Of a stretch of DNA of 64,000 nucleotides, positions 1 to 14,000 are shown piece by piece. The notes beneath the pieces are model-generated. The model was not told where the DNA came from, searched no databases, and saw only the letters and a program-made list of their open reading frames with translations. This DNA comes from Trochalopteron elliotii. Taxonomy: Eukaryota; Chordata; Aves; Passeriformes; Leiothrichidae. The position numbers were made by a program, and so were the translations under genes. Every line of letters begins with the position of its first letter. Positions within the stretch are counted from its first letter, which is position 1. Location: NCBI GenBank assembly GCA_024734555.1, contig JANPWX010000080.1:2991663-3055662 (forward strand), given 5' to 3'.

Positions 1-28
1 CCGCCCCGAGCCCCCCGGCCCGGTGTGA

Positions 29-1558
<1,530 letters not shown>

Positions 1559-2160
1559 ACAGGGCATTTTGGATTTAGACATAATGAGAATTTCAAGGAG
1601 CTTGAATTCCTCTGCTGGAGCAGGGAACAAATACACGTTTACTGCATTTCTCTCTCGTATTGGGTAGGGAATTTTATTTCTGTAGTATGCTTGCCTTTTG
1701 GAAAGCACATAATTAAGTGGACAGTGTTGTGGTAGAACTCATTTACTGAACAAAATTGAAACCTGTTTATTTGAAACAAGGATTTAAAAGAGAGATCCAT
1801 TGCCATGGATGCTTGTGCTCATGCAGGTTACAGGGCTTCACACTATTTCTGTTTATCAAGAAAACCTGGTAACGTGCGTTTTTCTGGACTGACTTTTCCT
1901 TTGTGTCAAAACCTTTTATAAAGGAGTATATACTAAAGATTTTTTAGGTACTGGTCTGTGATATGTTCACATAATGTTGTTTTTAAATGTATGTATAGAC
2001 TGAAAATAGTCACTGGAATAAAACTACATTTGAAAACATGTGTGGTATAAATACTGCATTGCATGCTTGGTGAATAGGAGCAATGAATTCTGTATTACAT
2101 GCCATTCACTGATGTGTGACTTAACAGATTCCTCAGGGCTTTTTTGTTTAAATAAATACA
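1559..2160 (+). other. C1orf52: C1orf52 3' UTR (inferred extent)
   Basis: AT-rich sequence after the stop codon, with AATAAA hexamers at 2017-2022 and 2151-2156 that could end the transcript. The true 3' end cannot be decided from sequence alone. Confidence 0.45.
2017..2022 (+). terminator. candidate polyadenylation signal of C1orf52
   Basis: Canonical AATAAA about 460 bases after the C1orf52 stop. A second copy lies at 2151-2156. Either could be used. Confidence 0.4.
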
Positions 2161-4256
2161 CAATGACAAACTGAAAAAAATGGACTTAAAAACGGAGTTT
2201 AATATTTTATAATTATTTTGATGTTATGGGATCTTCATGAGTGAAACATGAAACTAACTGATGGAGGGAGAATTGAAGCATGTAATGTATTCTTCCTGAA
2301 ACAAAAAATAGAATCAAAATATTTATATGGACAAAAATTATGACCACGCTGTGATAGAGTCTTTGCTGCCAAATTGTATTTATTTCAGTACAAACAGTTG
2401 GTAGTCATCTCAAAGTGCTAGTCGGTATATGTTGCATTTGTGATATGCTGCTGAATGGGGTTTTGGGTCTCTGTATGACAAGGTACCAGCAGGTACCAGC
2501 TTGTACTGGATTGGAGAAAAGGTTGCTGTATATTTTCAGATAAAGATTCTGTGCCTTAGAACATCTGCAGTGAGATTAGCACCTACTAATAGAGGTTTAT
2601 GTAATTAAATTTTTAATGTAAAAATTTGTGGTTTCTATTTTCCTTCTGTCTTGGACTAGCTTTACTTTGGCAGAACAGATTCTGTATACATGTGTGTTAA
2701 TATGATGTTAATATTTTTTTAAGTGATTTTAAGAGGTTTTTTTTTAACCTCAATATGTAGAAAAGTGTATTCATTTTTAGTGAATATATGAAGTTGGTAA
2801 GAAGTTATGCAATTCTAGCCTTGGCAGTGTGATAATGCTTTCTGTGGATCCTTGTCTACCTGCAGACTCTGCAGCTGCTCCTTGCCAGTTTCTCAGCCTG
2901 TGGGGCCAAATCTGTGATATATTCCCCCTCTTTTGTGCTGTTAGTCTGGAAACAGTTCAGAAAATGGTACTTGACACAGCTGAGGGCTCCTTGTGCCCAC
3001 CTTTCCTAGCACAAACCTGGGTACCAGACACTGTCCTAGCAAGCTCCAGGATGAGGGATACTGTCATGGCAAAGCTTATGGAGTGCCAGCCCTCTATTGG
3101 GTTTCTCAGACTACAGTTTTGAGTCTTACAGTAGTTCTGTTTGTAGTGCAGTGCTCCTTGAAGAGTGTTACAGCTGAAGGTTAATGTCACCAGCTCTGGA
3201 AGTAGGATGCATTCCCATGACTGTGACCAAGGAGATGTTGTCCCTTTATTTTTTGCTCTGCTAGTCCACAGGGCAGCTCAGGAGGTTACTGTGTCAGTTG
3301 CTCCTTTTGTTTTCAGACTGTATGATCTAGGTAGTTATCTACTGGATACATAGATCCATTTTTCTTGAAGTTAACACTATCTGATACTCACTTTCCAAGG
3401 AGAAAACCAGCATGTCTAGCCTGGGAGAAGAACAGTTAATTGTATTGTTTGTAGGTTGAGGGAATCTTCATGGTAAGCAGTGACCATGGCAGCTTCCCTG
3501 TTCAGGAGAAATGGCATAAACAACTCTTCACCTTTTTCTGAAGTAAGACATCTGAAACAAGGGTGTGAGAGCCTGTGTGAAGCTGAATTATCTGGATAGG
3601 TTGGTTCTGTAGCTGGAAGTTTTTTTGGTAGAGATTCTTCAGTGCATCATCTTCAGAATTAGATGAGGAGAGAAGTGGTGCAATGCTGCAGCTTCTCAAG
3701 CAACTCAAAAGACTTCAGGAAACAGGTTTTCTTCAGGTTTGGGCAGCTAATAATGAAAATTCCTTGACACATCAGGCTCTGTGAAACATGTAAGTGAACA
3801 CCAACTGAACTTAAACTGATAGCTCGGATGTTCAGAAAATCTCTAACTATGGAACAGTTTATCCTGGATTGTCTTTCAAGGGAAGACAGTGACAGTGAAC
3901 ATATACCCCTGCTGACAAATGGGGAAGATTGCCTCTGAAAATTAGTGCTCTATTAACTCATCATTCTACTGTTTTTGTGGTGAATCACATTTGATTACAA
4001 TCATTGTGTGTAATGGGAAAAAATAGGCAGTAAAAATGCATATAAGGTTTGATTTGATGAAATTCTCTTAAAATTTTGTCAAAATCAGAAAAACAGTATC
4101 TAGAAGGCAATTAATTTGCAATCAGCACATTGTGTTGCTTCAGATGCTGGCACAATAGCAGCTGCAGTACTTGGCTTTCCAAGAGATGCAGGATGATCTG
4201 GAAAAGAAGAATTCACATCAGTATAAAAGTGCAGCTGTTGAGGGTAATGGCAGGCA
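2161..4256. other. intergenic, no gene recognised
   Basis: AT-rich intergenic sequence. A short open stretch on + at about 3650-3780 reads LDEERSGAMLQLLKQLKRLQ. It lies about 0.6 kb upstream of the retroelement remnant and might be an older part of it, but it has no domain I recognise. Confidence 0.5.
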
Positions 4257-5035
4257 GTGCTTCTTCCCAGAAGAGCTGACAGGGAGGTTGTGGTGAAGCA
4301 TCCCTCTGTTACTGTGCTGTTCCTGTTCCTGATGCAGACTACTGCTCTTGAAGCACTGATTCATTTACAAATTGTTTGTGATAAGCTCAGTGCTGCCAAT
4401 ATGAAAGTAAATCCAGAGGAATGTAGTGTGTTCCATAAAGACTAATTTATTGTGAACCTGGAGTCAGCACAGGAAGAGGTGTTTTTATCACTGGAGAGAA
4501 AGAGAAGCTGTGTAGTGCTGGCTCAGTCTGGTGACAGGAAGCTCCTTTGCCAGCTTGCTACTCGTGGAGAATCAAGGCAGAATCAGGACAAAAAGATGCA
4601 ATGCTTTCAGTCACCAGCACAATAACATTTGGATTTTCTTTTCAGGCTTGAAAGGTTCTTGTTCCTGTTTATATGTTAGCTTGCTGATTTTATCCACGCC
4701 CCTTTGGCCACTGGTCACAGATGTTTGTGCTTTTGCTTTGGGTGTGGATTGGATGTGAGAGCAGTGCAGGGCAGTCTTAAAAGCATGGAAGATGATTACA
4801 GCTGAACTGTGTGTTCTTGTAGGATAGATGGTTGTACCAGTTGAAGGGGACCCTGGCAATGGCTATAGATGTGCAGCATTCCCATTTTGAGAAACATTAT
4901 TTAAGGACACCCACAATTCCTTGTTAGACTGGAAAAATCTGAAAGGTCGTTTTCCCAATAGCTGGACAAATGCCAGGACCCTCAGGCCTGGGCACAAGCA
5001 TGATGGTACCAGTGCCTTACAGGGATGAGCTGGCT
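4257..5035 (+). mobile_element. degenerate LTR-retrotransposon pol remnant (Ty3/gypsy-like RT tail + RNase H)
   Basis: A decayed pol gene fragment with frameshifts and stops. At about 4354-4437 the reading HLQIVCDKLSAANMKVNPEE, followed by C, matches the reverse-transcriptase segment just after the catalytic YxDD (pattern HLxxVxxKLxxAxLKLNPxKC). About 100 codons on, in the next frame (about 4640-4760), come SGLKGS and VTDVCAFALGVDW, corresponding to the 'F..LK' connection and the TDAS..A.GA start of Ty3-type RNase H. Further in that frame are DTHNSLLDWKNLKG (about 4906-4947) and RPGHKHDGTSALQG (about 4984-5025), corresponding to TDHKSLxWL and RPGxxNxxADALSR at the RNase H end. Motif order and spacing fit Ty3/gypsy better than ERV pol. 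No LTRs, gag or integrase were recognised. It is non-functional. Confidence 0.68.
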
Positions 5036-8000
5036 GTCAGGCCAGTTGCTCTTGCAGCAGCTGAGTGGGAGTGGCTGTCCAGGCATGCTCGGGAGGAGAT
5101 GCCAGCTCCTCTGTAATTCACAGGAGGGTAAATGTTACAGAGGAAAAGAATTCTCAAAAACACTAGCATAAGTTGTGATTAGAAAACCCTTGAACAAATG
5201 GAGGCACCTTGCTAAGAAATGTGATTTCATTACTGCCAAAAGCGTTTTCTGATGCACTGACTGAGATGAAGTTCAACAAATGATGTGGCAAGAGGCAGTG
5301 ATTAGCTGGGAAGGCTGTGGCTGTCTCAGAATGTCAAGACTGAGGCAAAAGCAGGATTTCTGTACAACAAAATGTTGGCAGAATACCGAAAACTGCTGAA
5401 AAGAAATACTGTGTTTTCATTGCATAGGAGGCTCCCTGTGAGACGTGTGAATCTCAGGGAGTAGTTCTGTTCAGAGACAAACTTGTTGGGAGGAGTGGGC
5501 TGCTTTCTAAAAGTTTAAAAGTCTTATAATTAGGAACCAAGAAATAGCAGGAATGATGGAGGAATAAAGATTGCAGTGAGCTAGTTCTCTATGCTGAGAG
5601 TATCACTGACCAAAAGGAACATCATCTTGAGAGGAATCCACAGAATTTGTGTCACTGTTAGAAGTGTGCAAAGATCAGTTGGGGCTGGAAAGCAGAGTCA
5701 CAGCCGAGGCTGGAATGGGTTTGTGCTGCTGGTTCCTTTGAACAGTTTTCTTCAGGGCACTTCTGAAAAAAGCAGGAATTTTCAGGGAAGTCAGTGCCTG
5801 TGGAGCTGGATTGACGGAAGAATGCAATGAATTCAATGAATGGAGATAAGCATTTTTAGTCCTTATCAAATAATTTTATCAGGGCTCTTCATTTAGAAGA
5901 TGAAGTGGTCTTCATCTTTAGAATGCTTTAGTCTTGGTAGCTTCAGAAGACAAAGATGTATTTGCTTTGCTGTAGCTGTGAGCAGCAGCACAAGAACTCT
6001 GTATTTTCTTGTCTTCTAACAAAGTAAACTTGTTTTTTGGAGCAAACCCTGATTTTCCATCCCTTCCTGCAACTTCTTCCACCATATGTTTCTTGCTGCA
6101 GATGGACTGATACGAAAACAAATACGGGATTAATGTAGGGTAACCCCAGCAAAGTGTAATGGGGAGTTAAACCTAAACCACAGCACTTCTCAGGGGAGGA
6201 TTAACACACTCTCTTCAAACCAAACCACCAAACAAACAACAACCCTGCCAACAACAGGCTCACAGCAGAAGTCATTGGGGAGTCTTTCTGTTGGAAGCAG
6301 AACATGGTCCAGTTTTGTTAAAAAAGTAGTCTCTCTGACACAGGGTGGTGAGGGATGTTTTGAGGAGGCCAGGTAATGTGCGAGGCTAATTTCACTTCTG
6401 TTGCAGAAAGGATCACTACTACTTAATGAAGACCTAAAGAAGGGGCTTTTTTACACACACAAAAAAGTTTCTCTGTTAGGCTTCTGATCTAGAAAAGTGT
6501 CACTTTCTGTGGTAATCCCTTCCTTAGGACCGATGAAATTGTATTTTGTGAGGCTTAAGAGCTTATGCGTTGTCTGAAATGTTTCAGAGTTGTATTATTT
6601 AATGCAATTGCAAGGTTGGTAATGGCAAGGACTAGTTTAAAACATACTGTTTTAATAGTTAGGAATACTGGGGTTTGTACAAGATCTAAGGTTTGCTTAC
6701 CGTTAGTGACTTGTTCTCACAGGAACCTTTGTGCGTTGCTCTCAGATCCTTGTAAAGAAGTTGTATCAATGGCAGCTGTGTCACCGTGATCTTAGACAAT
6801 AGTAATGAAATACTGTTTCCCCCTTGAAAACTGTTTCTTTTTGAAGTATCTATATAAAGGGCATTTACAGGTTTTCCAGCTGTGCTGCTCCAGCAGAGAG
6901 CGCTTTTGTTACCATCGGCACAGAGCCTGTTGAATCATCTGTGGCTCAGCTCTACTCTGCAGAACCCAATTCCCTTCTAATTTTCTTTCTAATGCTTGAT
7001 TAAGTGTCTCTTGAAACAGCACACATCTATTTTGTACTTCCTTGATATCTTGCTCTAGACAAAGGCGTTTTAAACAGCTTTTGCACTGTAAATTTCACAT
7101 GATTTTTAAATGCTGTGTGGGGAGAGTTACCATAATCCTTTAATCCTTTCTCTTAAAGAAAATCATTCTTATGTTGATGGATCATGATAAAAAAAATTAT
7201 TTGGCACAAAATTTTAGTCAAATGTATTTGTTTCAACAAAGCAGTGAAAATCAGTATGAAAATAATGAATGGTTAAATGTAATGCTAAACGTCTATTTCA
7301 GACAAACTACTGAGTTTCAAAGTTTCTAACTTAGAGAAAAGCCCAAAAAGGGGTTTTTGATCTTGTGCTTGAAAAAGGTATAGTTGGTTTAAATTTAAGA
7401 GTACTCAAGAAAAACTCTTCTTTCTGTAAAATAAGAAAGTGAGGAAGAATTGGCTTTGAAAAGTTGCATTTTCCATATAATAGCATGGACTTCTAACCTT
7501 TTTTCATAGAAGGTTACAAAAATAAGGGTGGAATGTGCCTTCCCAAGGTGACCCAGCCCATTGGCTGCCCCAGGCCAGCCAGGCCCACACCATTCCTGTC
7601 TTGGCTCTAAACAGTGCTGGAAGGGGGGACAGTGTTGCAACCAGCCCTTCTGCCTGTGCTGGCAGCCTGGTGCTTTAGTGAATCACTAGAAATCAGCAAA
7701 AACGTGCAGTTAAACAGTAGAGTTTAACTTTCTTCATTTTGGGGAAGCATATATCCCCCTTTAGCAACTCCATGATCTATAGCTTTATGTTCACACAGAG
7801 CAAGGACTCCTGTGTAAGCACAGGTGTACGTGGCTCAGGATGACATATTCAGGGTTATAAAATGTGATTTACCTCAGGATTTGCCTTGGTTCTTTGGCTG
7901 TGGCATAGCCAAGGGAATATAAAAACATTTAATGCAATTTTTTAAAAATTAACTAATTCTAGGCCAAATTACACAATTATAGCAAAAGACATAATTTCTG

Positions 8001-11000
8001 AGGCCAATTTGTCTGGTCACAGAACCTGCTACAGTGCATTGCATCCAAATTTCCTTGGAACAGACTTAGGCTGAGGATTGTTAAATGCTGCTGAATGACA
8101 GCATTTAACACTCAGGCCTTGCAGTTGACTCAGAAGTTAAATTTGTCCATAAAACCAACTTTTTCTTCTCAGACCTATTCAAAAGGAAGGAAAGTACTCG
8201 AGAGAAGCAATGGGGGTCTTAGAGATGGAATTGAACATGTGTTTAGAATTTTAATTAAAAAGACCTCATTTAATTTTTCACAACATACAAAGCTGAAAGA
8301 TAATGGTCTTACTGTGAAAATACCTAATGTGCTTTGCTTATAGGGCAAATGTTTCCAGGGCTGGATATGCCACATGGTAAGAAACTTCACTTGATGGCTG
8401 CTTTGGCTGCAGCAGGACAGTAATGCTGGGGTGACACAGCTGTCTCCATGGATTGTGCTGAAATTCAGAGTTTAACAAATAATATGAAGGGGCTTAAATT
8501 AATCAGTCAGTTTATATTGGGAATATATTGTAGACCCTGATTTCTTCTTTTCCTTCTCATGCTGGAAAAATCCCTTAGATTTTAATAGCATTCTGCTGAA
8601 GTTAACCTGAAAAGCTATCACGTTTTATAACAGTGCTAATTCTCATGAAACTCCCCCAGATTTTCCATCAGAACTGTGTTTATATCCCAGACTGTGCATA
8701 TGCACTTGAGCATTAAAAACCAGAAATACTAGCAGCTGGGAAATTTGCTTCCCTGGCACTTGGGAAGTAATCTATTTCAGGTGATCAGTTTCATCTTGAG
8801 AATTTGTTTGTTCTTTCAACTATATTGCATATGGCTTTTGTTTGCTAAATTAGTAGTTTTTCTGCTTTTATAAGACTAAGGTTTACTGACTCTCCTGGTT
8901 AATGCTGTAGGGTTTTGGGGAAGCTCTATGTGACCAGCTCTATTTCTGATACCATGCTAAAGGATTCTCTTTAATCTGTGGCTCCATTTTCGTTGGTAAG
9001 TCATTCAGCACAAAAGGAGAATGCCTGTAATGTGACCTAGTGCTGTGGGCTCGCTCAACTTTGCTCCCACAGGAGCAATGCCCAGCAGCAGTCCAAGTGC
9101 ATTCAGTGCACTCCTAGAGTACATCCTCTGATTAGAGTTTCATCTGAAAGGAATCCAGCTGGTGCACTCTGGAAACCAAAGTGGAGTCTGCCAGGCTGAT
9201 AGGGAGAGTCACTTCAAAAGCCTCCTCCTGCTCCAAACCCAAATACTTGGGCAGGCACACCCTGCCTGTGCGAGGGCCCTGCTTGCTCAGCACCCCAGCC
9301 CCTCCAGCACACTCCTTTGCCCCCACAAGACACCCTGCTGGGGAAAACACAGCTCTCTTCAGTGTTTCTGCTCTTGGTAGCACGGCAGTATCCCCTTCTG
9401 AAGTCAGCTCCTTCCTTAGATTGTGTCTTTCATATTAATTGATTCGCTGGCTCTTACATTACAAAGGGTGGTGGAGCAGAGTAAATTGCAGCACTGATCG
9501 TTGCTTGTGGGTTCCCCAAATGGTAACGTTTCTCCTTAGAGATGCTGCATTCATTCCTGCAAGAATCTACACGTGTGGATGAAATTCAGCTGTGTATTAA
9601 TCCCAGCACAGGCAATGGAAAGTCTGCTGTCTATGAGCTAATTGCACATGAGAATTTACCGTGCCAGGACAATAGCAGTGAGCCTCTGTTTCTTGATGGG
9701 GGGCTGATGCCTTGTGCACCTTGCAGCTGAGTAAGGAGAGAGATTTGTGGTTATTTTACTCCTACAAAGAATGGATTCCTTTAAACTTCTATGCTTTTTT
9801 TCTCAGGAAAACTTAACTGAATTTTGCAAGCTTAAAAATGCCTTTTTTCATTTTAATATAGATGTCTTAAAAGATTAATTTCTCCCTGAAGACATTTGGG
9901 CAAGGTGGAGAGAGATTGATCATTTCCAGATGTTCTTTGCTGACAGGCAAGAAAAATTCTGCTTCGGGTTAACACTTGTGAATTTACCTAAAAAAATATA
10001 TATATATTGTATACAAACCTTTCAGGGAGAGCACAAGCCAGTGCAGCAGGGGCTGAGAAGCACAGATTTGCAGTGTCATAGATGCATTAATAAGGTAGGG
10101 CTTGCCCCTGCTGGCTGGGCTAAAAGCCTTGGGAACTTCCCTCCCTGTAATCTCCTGTGGACAAGCAGGGGAGATTGATGTGCTTTTCAAACAGAAACAC
10201 CATGTGCAGTGTGCATCGAGGTAGACACTTGGCTCCACGGTGTTTGCTGAATCAAATATATTAAAATAGATAATTCACTGTTTCTTTGATGTTTTGGGAA
10301 CATTTCATGCTGGGATTCCTAAACATTGCACACTAAATTCTGGCAAGACTTGGCACAGTGAATGACAAGTAGCTTGACTTCAGACTTCTGGGAAGTACCC
10401 CAAATGAGTGAAGCAGGGGGAGCTGATGTCCTACGTGTCACCTGGGAGGACAGCCAGGCCCATGGAGCAGCTGGGCACTGCCATCCTGCTCCCTGTGTGT
10501 CCATCTCGCTTCCTGCAGCACATGAGCAGCACTTCAGCATCACACCTGCAGTTCTGACCCTCTTGCCTCTCCACAAGCAATGGAGGCTCACTCTGATACT
10601 GTCTGTCTTGCCTTGCAGTAATCTCCAGTGGCTACAGCATGAGAACTTCTTAGTGGTGAAGGATAAACATCAATCAGTTCTGTAGGAAACCCCGATGCCT
10701 TGGAAGTGCAGATTCTTTTTTAGGTTGTTCTGGTCTCTAAGGCAACAGCAGCCTGAGCATGAGAAGTAACGGAGCTCATGCCTGTCAGCAGCAAAGGAAA
10801 TGCCTCCTTGGGAAGCAGTCCTTCATAACAACTGTTGTCCTTCTCAAATGGTGTGTGGAACCAGAAACGCCACTGGAGACCAGGATGCCTTTGTGAGTCA
10901 CGAGCTGGCTTTCACTGGGTGGGCAGAGGAGGTGGGGGCAGTCAGCGGAACCAGCCCTGTGTGATGCCTCCTTGTGCACAGTGAATCCTGAAGGAATAGG

Positions 11001-14000
11001 TTTCCATTGCAATGATCAGTAAACCTGTCTGCTTTCAGAGGTTGCTGACTGCAAAGACTGTTTTAAGTAACTGACAGAAAAAAGACTGATAAACCCATTT
11101 TTTTATCTAGAGAGGACTCTCCCCTGTGAGTGGCAAAGCTCAGGGCCCTGGGAGCGTTATGGGCAAAGCCCCTCTGAAGGCCCAAGGAACAGGTGTGTGA
11201 TGACTGCAGTGGATGTGAGGGCTAGAGATGGTGAAGGTCCACTTCAGGAAATGAATCTTCCATGGAGCTGTGTCATGGCACTTGTCCCAGTGTCCCAAAC
11301 CTCAGCTATGAGAGAGTAAGAGAGACGAAGATAGGAGGTAAAACTAGGGGGGCATCATTCTCTGGGGTTTTTCAGGCAAAGCAGGTAAATACCTAAGGGT
11401 CTTCAATGAACCCCTGTATTGTTTAGAAAGGAAAAATACACTAGTGTAGAGCCTTAATTGATTTTAGTGTTTCAGAAGCAGGCAAAGTGGAGGGGGAAGA
11501 TGACTGAAGTCGAAGTTTGGAGTGTTTTCTACTAGAGAAAGATGTTGATAGGAGGAGGGGGCAGGACTGGGGAAGAAAAAGGGACGTTCCAGTTTTTGTC
11601 CATAAAGAAGGACATGCTGTGCTAAAGAGGGCTTTGAATCCTGACATAAGATGTTGATGATATTTAGGTGTTAAAGCTTTCAGACTTGATACAGTAGTTA
11701 GCAAAACATCCACTGTACTGCCTCAGCAGTGTTGCTGAACTGATCTGTCAGTTTTGGGATTGTTCATAGAGCTGTGCTGGAGGCAGTCTCTGGTGTTTGC
11801 TTTTAGGGTTCTTTGTTTTCCTGAAATGCATGTATGAAGATCTGAAGAAGAAGGTTCAGGGGATGTTTCCTCAGGCTTTTCATTTCTCAGCCTGCTTGGC
11901 CACACCAATAGCTGCCCAGGTGGGGTCCTGCCTGTCACATGTGTGTGCAAGGTGCCAGCTCAGAAAGGTTAACTGGTCATGGGGTCTCACTGCATCATTT
12001 AGCCTGTGACACCTGATGAACTGGATGCATGATTAGCATGTGCTGTTTGGGGATACATCTTCCAAAGGGATGTTAAAATTGGCAGCTTTACAATTCGACC
12101 TGATTTTCTTTTGTTGCTGCTTGTGAAGACAGAAGCCACTACACAGTTAAAATGTGTTTTGTTGTGTTTGGTTGGGTTTTATTTTGGGAAGAAGTGGGAT
12201 AATTTTAGTTCTTCAGCACTAAAAATTAGATCAAAATCCTGGCAACAGTACAACATAAACGAGCAACCTTGCAATAAAGGCGTTCTTGTCACCTTGGAAA
12301 CCCAGTTTGAATAAGCTACTTGGAGTAATTTTAGCTTCAGACTTCCCTCTGCCCTTGTCCCTCCCATGCAAATTCTGTTTTTACACTCAGTATATCCGGT
12401 TTAAATGTGTCTCTTTCATATATAGACAACAGGGAAATTTGCCAGACAGAAGTGGAAGAACACTGAAAATGACCTTGCACATGATGTTTCAGAGCAGAAA
12501 CTGGTGTTTGGAAATATACAAAGTTAAACTCATCCAAAAATAGATTTTAAAATCCATCATTTTAGATCTCAGAGCTCAATGTAAAAACCCCAGAAGCTTA
12601 ACTTTACATTATTGTTTTTTATATACCAGTGAGTTGTGTTATACTGGAGAAGAATGTGGCATTTAGGAAACAAATTTTAGCACTACAAGCAAAGTTGAGG
12701 GGTTAAATAAGGAGAAATAAACATTGAAAAATTGATGTAATCTATTAGATATACATGGTCTTTCAGAATCCCCAGTATGGTGATATCCATGTGAAATTTG
12801 TTGCATTAAAATGCTGTGCATCTTTGTTGTGAGCATTACACAGATTATGCTGTGGCATAGCTGGAAACTCAAGTAATTAGAGAAGAGATTAGGATAAAGT
12901 AGTGCTTCTATCCACTAAAGAATGTAAATATTTTGAATATTTTCAATAGCTCACACTTCTCTAACAGGTCTCACCTGAAGAGTGCCCTTACTGTGAGTGC
13001 CCACTAGAGAAAGCACAGAAGCCTTTGTAGCCTTTGCTGAATACTTTGTCAGCTGAGACACATTGACTTTCCACTCCCATGGAGACAGTATTTCAAAGTG
13101 AAAAGTAAATTGATTTTCAGCTATTTAAAAGACTAAATTGCATTTGAATATATACTGTGTTGTCCAGGTGATATTCCTGGAAGCTCAGAGGAACCCATGC
13201 AGGACTGGCTGGTGGTCCTTGTACCAGTGCCTGGTGTCACTTCTGCCTCCAGCAGTGTGGTTTGCTAGGCTGGGCAGGGAAAGGTACCACCCAGGACCAT
13301 GTGCCATGGTCTGAGCAGCCACAGAAGACCAGCAGGAAATTACAGCAATACATCACAAGACATGATGAGATAGAACAGCTGACTAACATTTGGGTTAAAC
13401 ACTTGGAAATGCTCCCTAACTACATGACCACATGACTGGTGAGGTGGTTGGGATAATAATAGGACCATATAACTCGAGATATTTAGACCCAGATTGATAT
13501 GAATATGAGCAAATGGAGGACATGTGTGATTAAGGGAGCACAAATGAGATTCTAAACCTATTTTTCACCTCCATTTTCATGGATTCTGTTTTGTCTCCCA
13601 GGAGTGACTGAATGGTATGATGGACATCAATAATGAAAAGAAGCTTGACCGTAGCACCTTCCCATGAGCTGCTGTGCTTTTGCCATTCCTTGTTATCACT
13701 GCAGTGAGTGAGTGCTGGGAGCAAGCTGTCAGCAGATGGTAGGCAGCAACTCTGGCAAATTTGCAAATAAGGGACTTTCCCTGCTGCAGACAGCTGGCTC
13801 AAGTATTAATCTCCTTGCTGCACTGCTCTTTACAAGTCAAGAAAGCTCATCAGGTCAAAACATGTATTCTGTACTGGCTGTCCAAAGCAGGAAAACCTTT
13901 TTCTCTGATGAAACAGTTTTACTTGATAAGTGCACTCGAGAACGTGCAAAAAACCTCACCATGGTTGCTCACCATTAACGTCTCTGATTGCTCCATTTGA

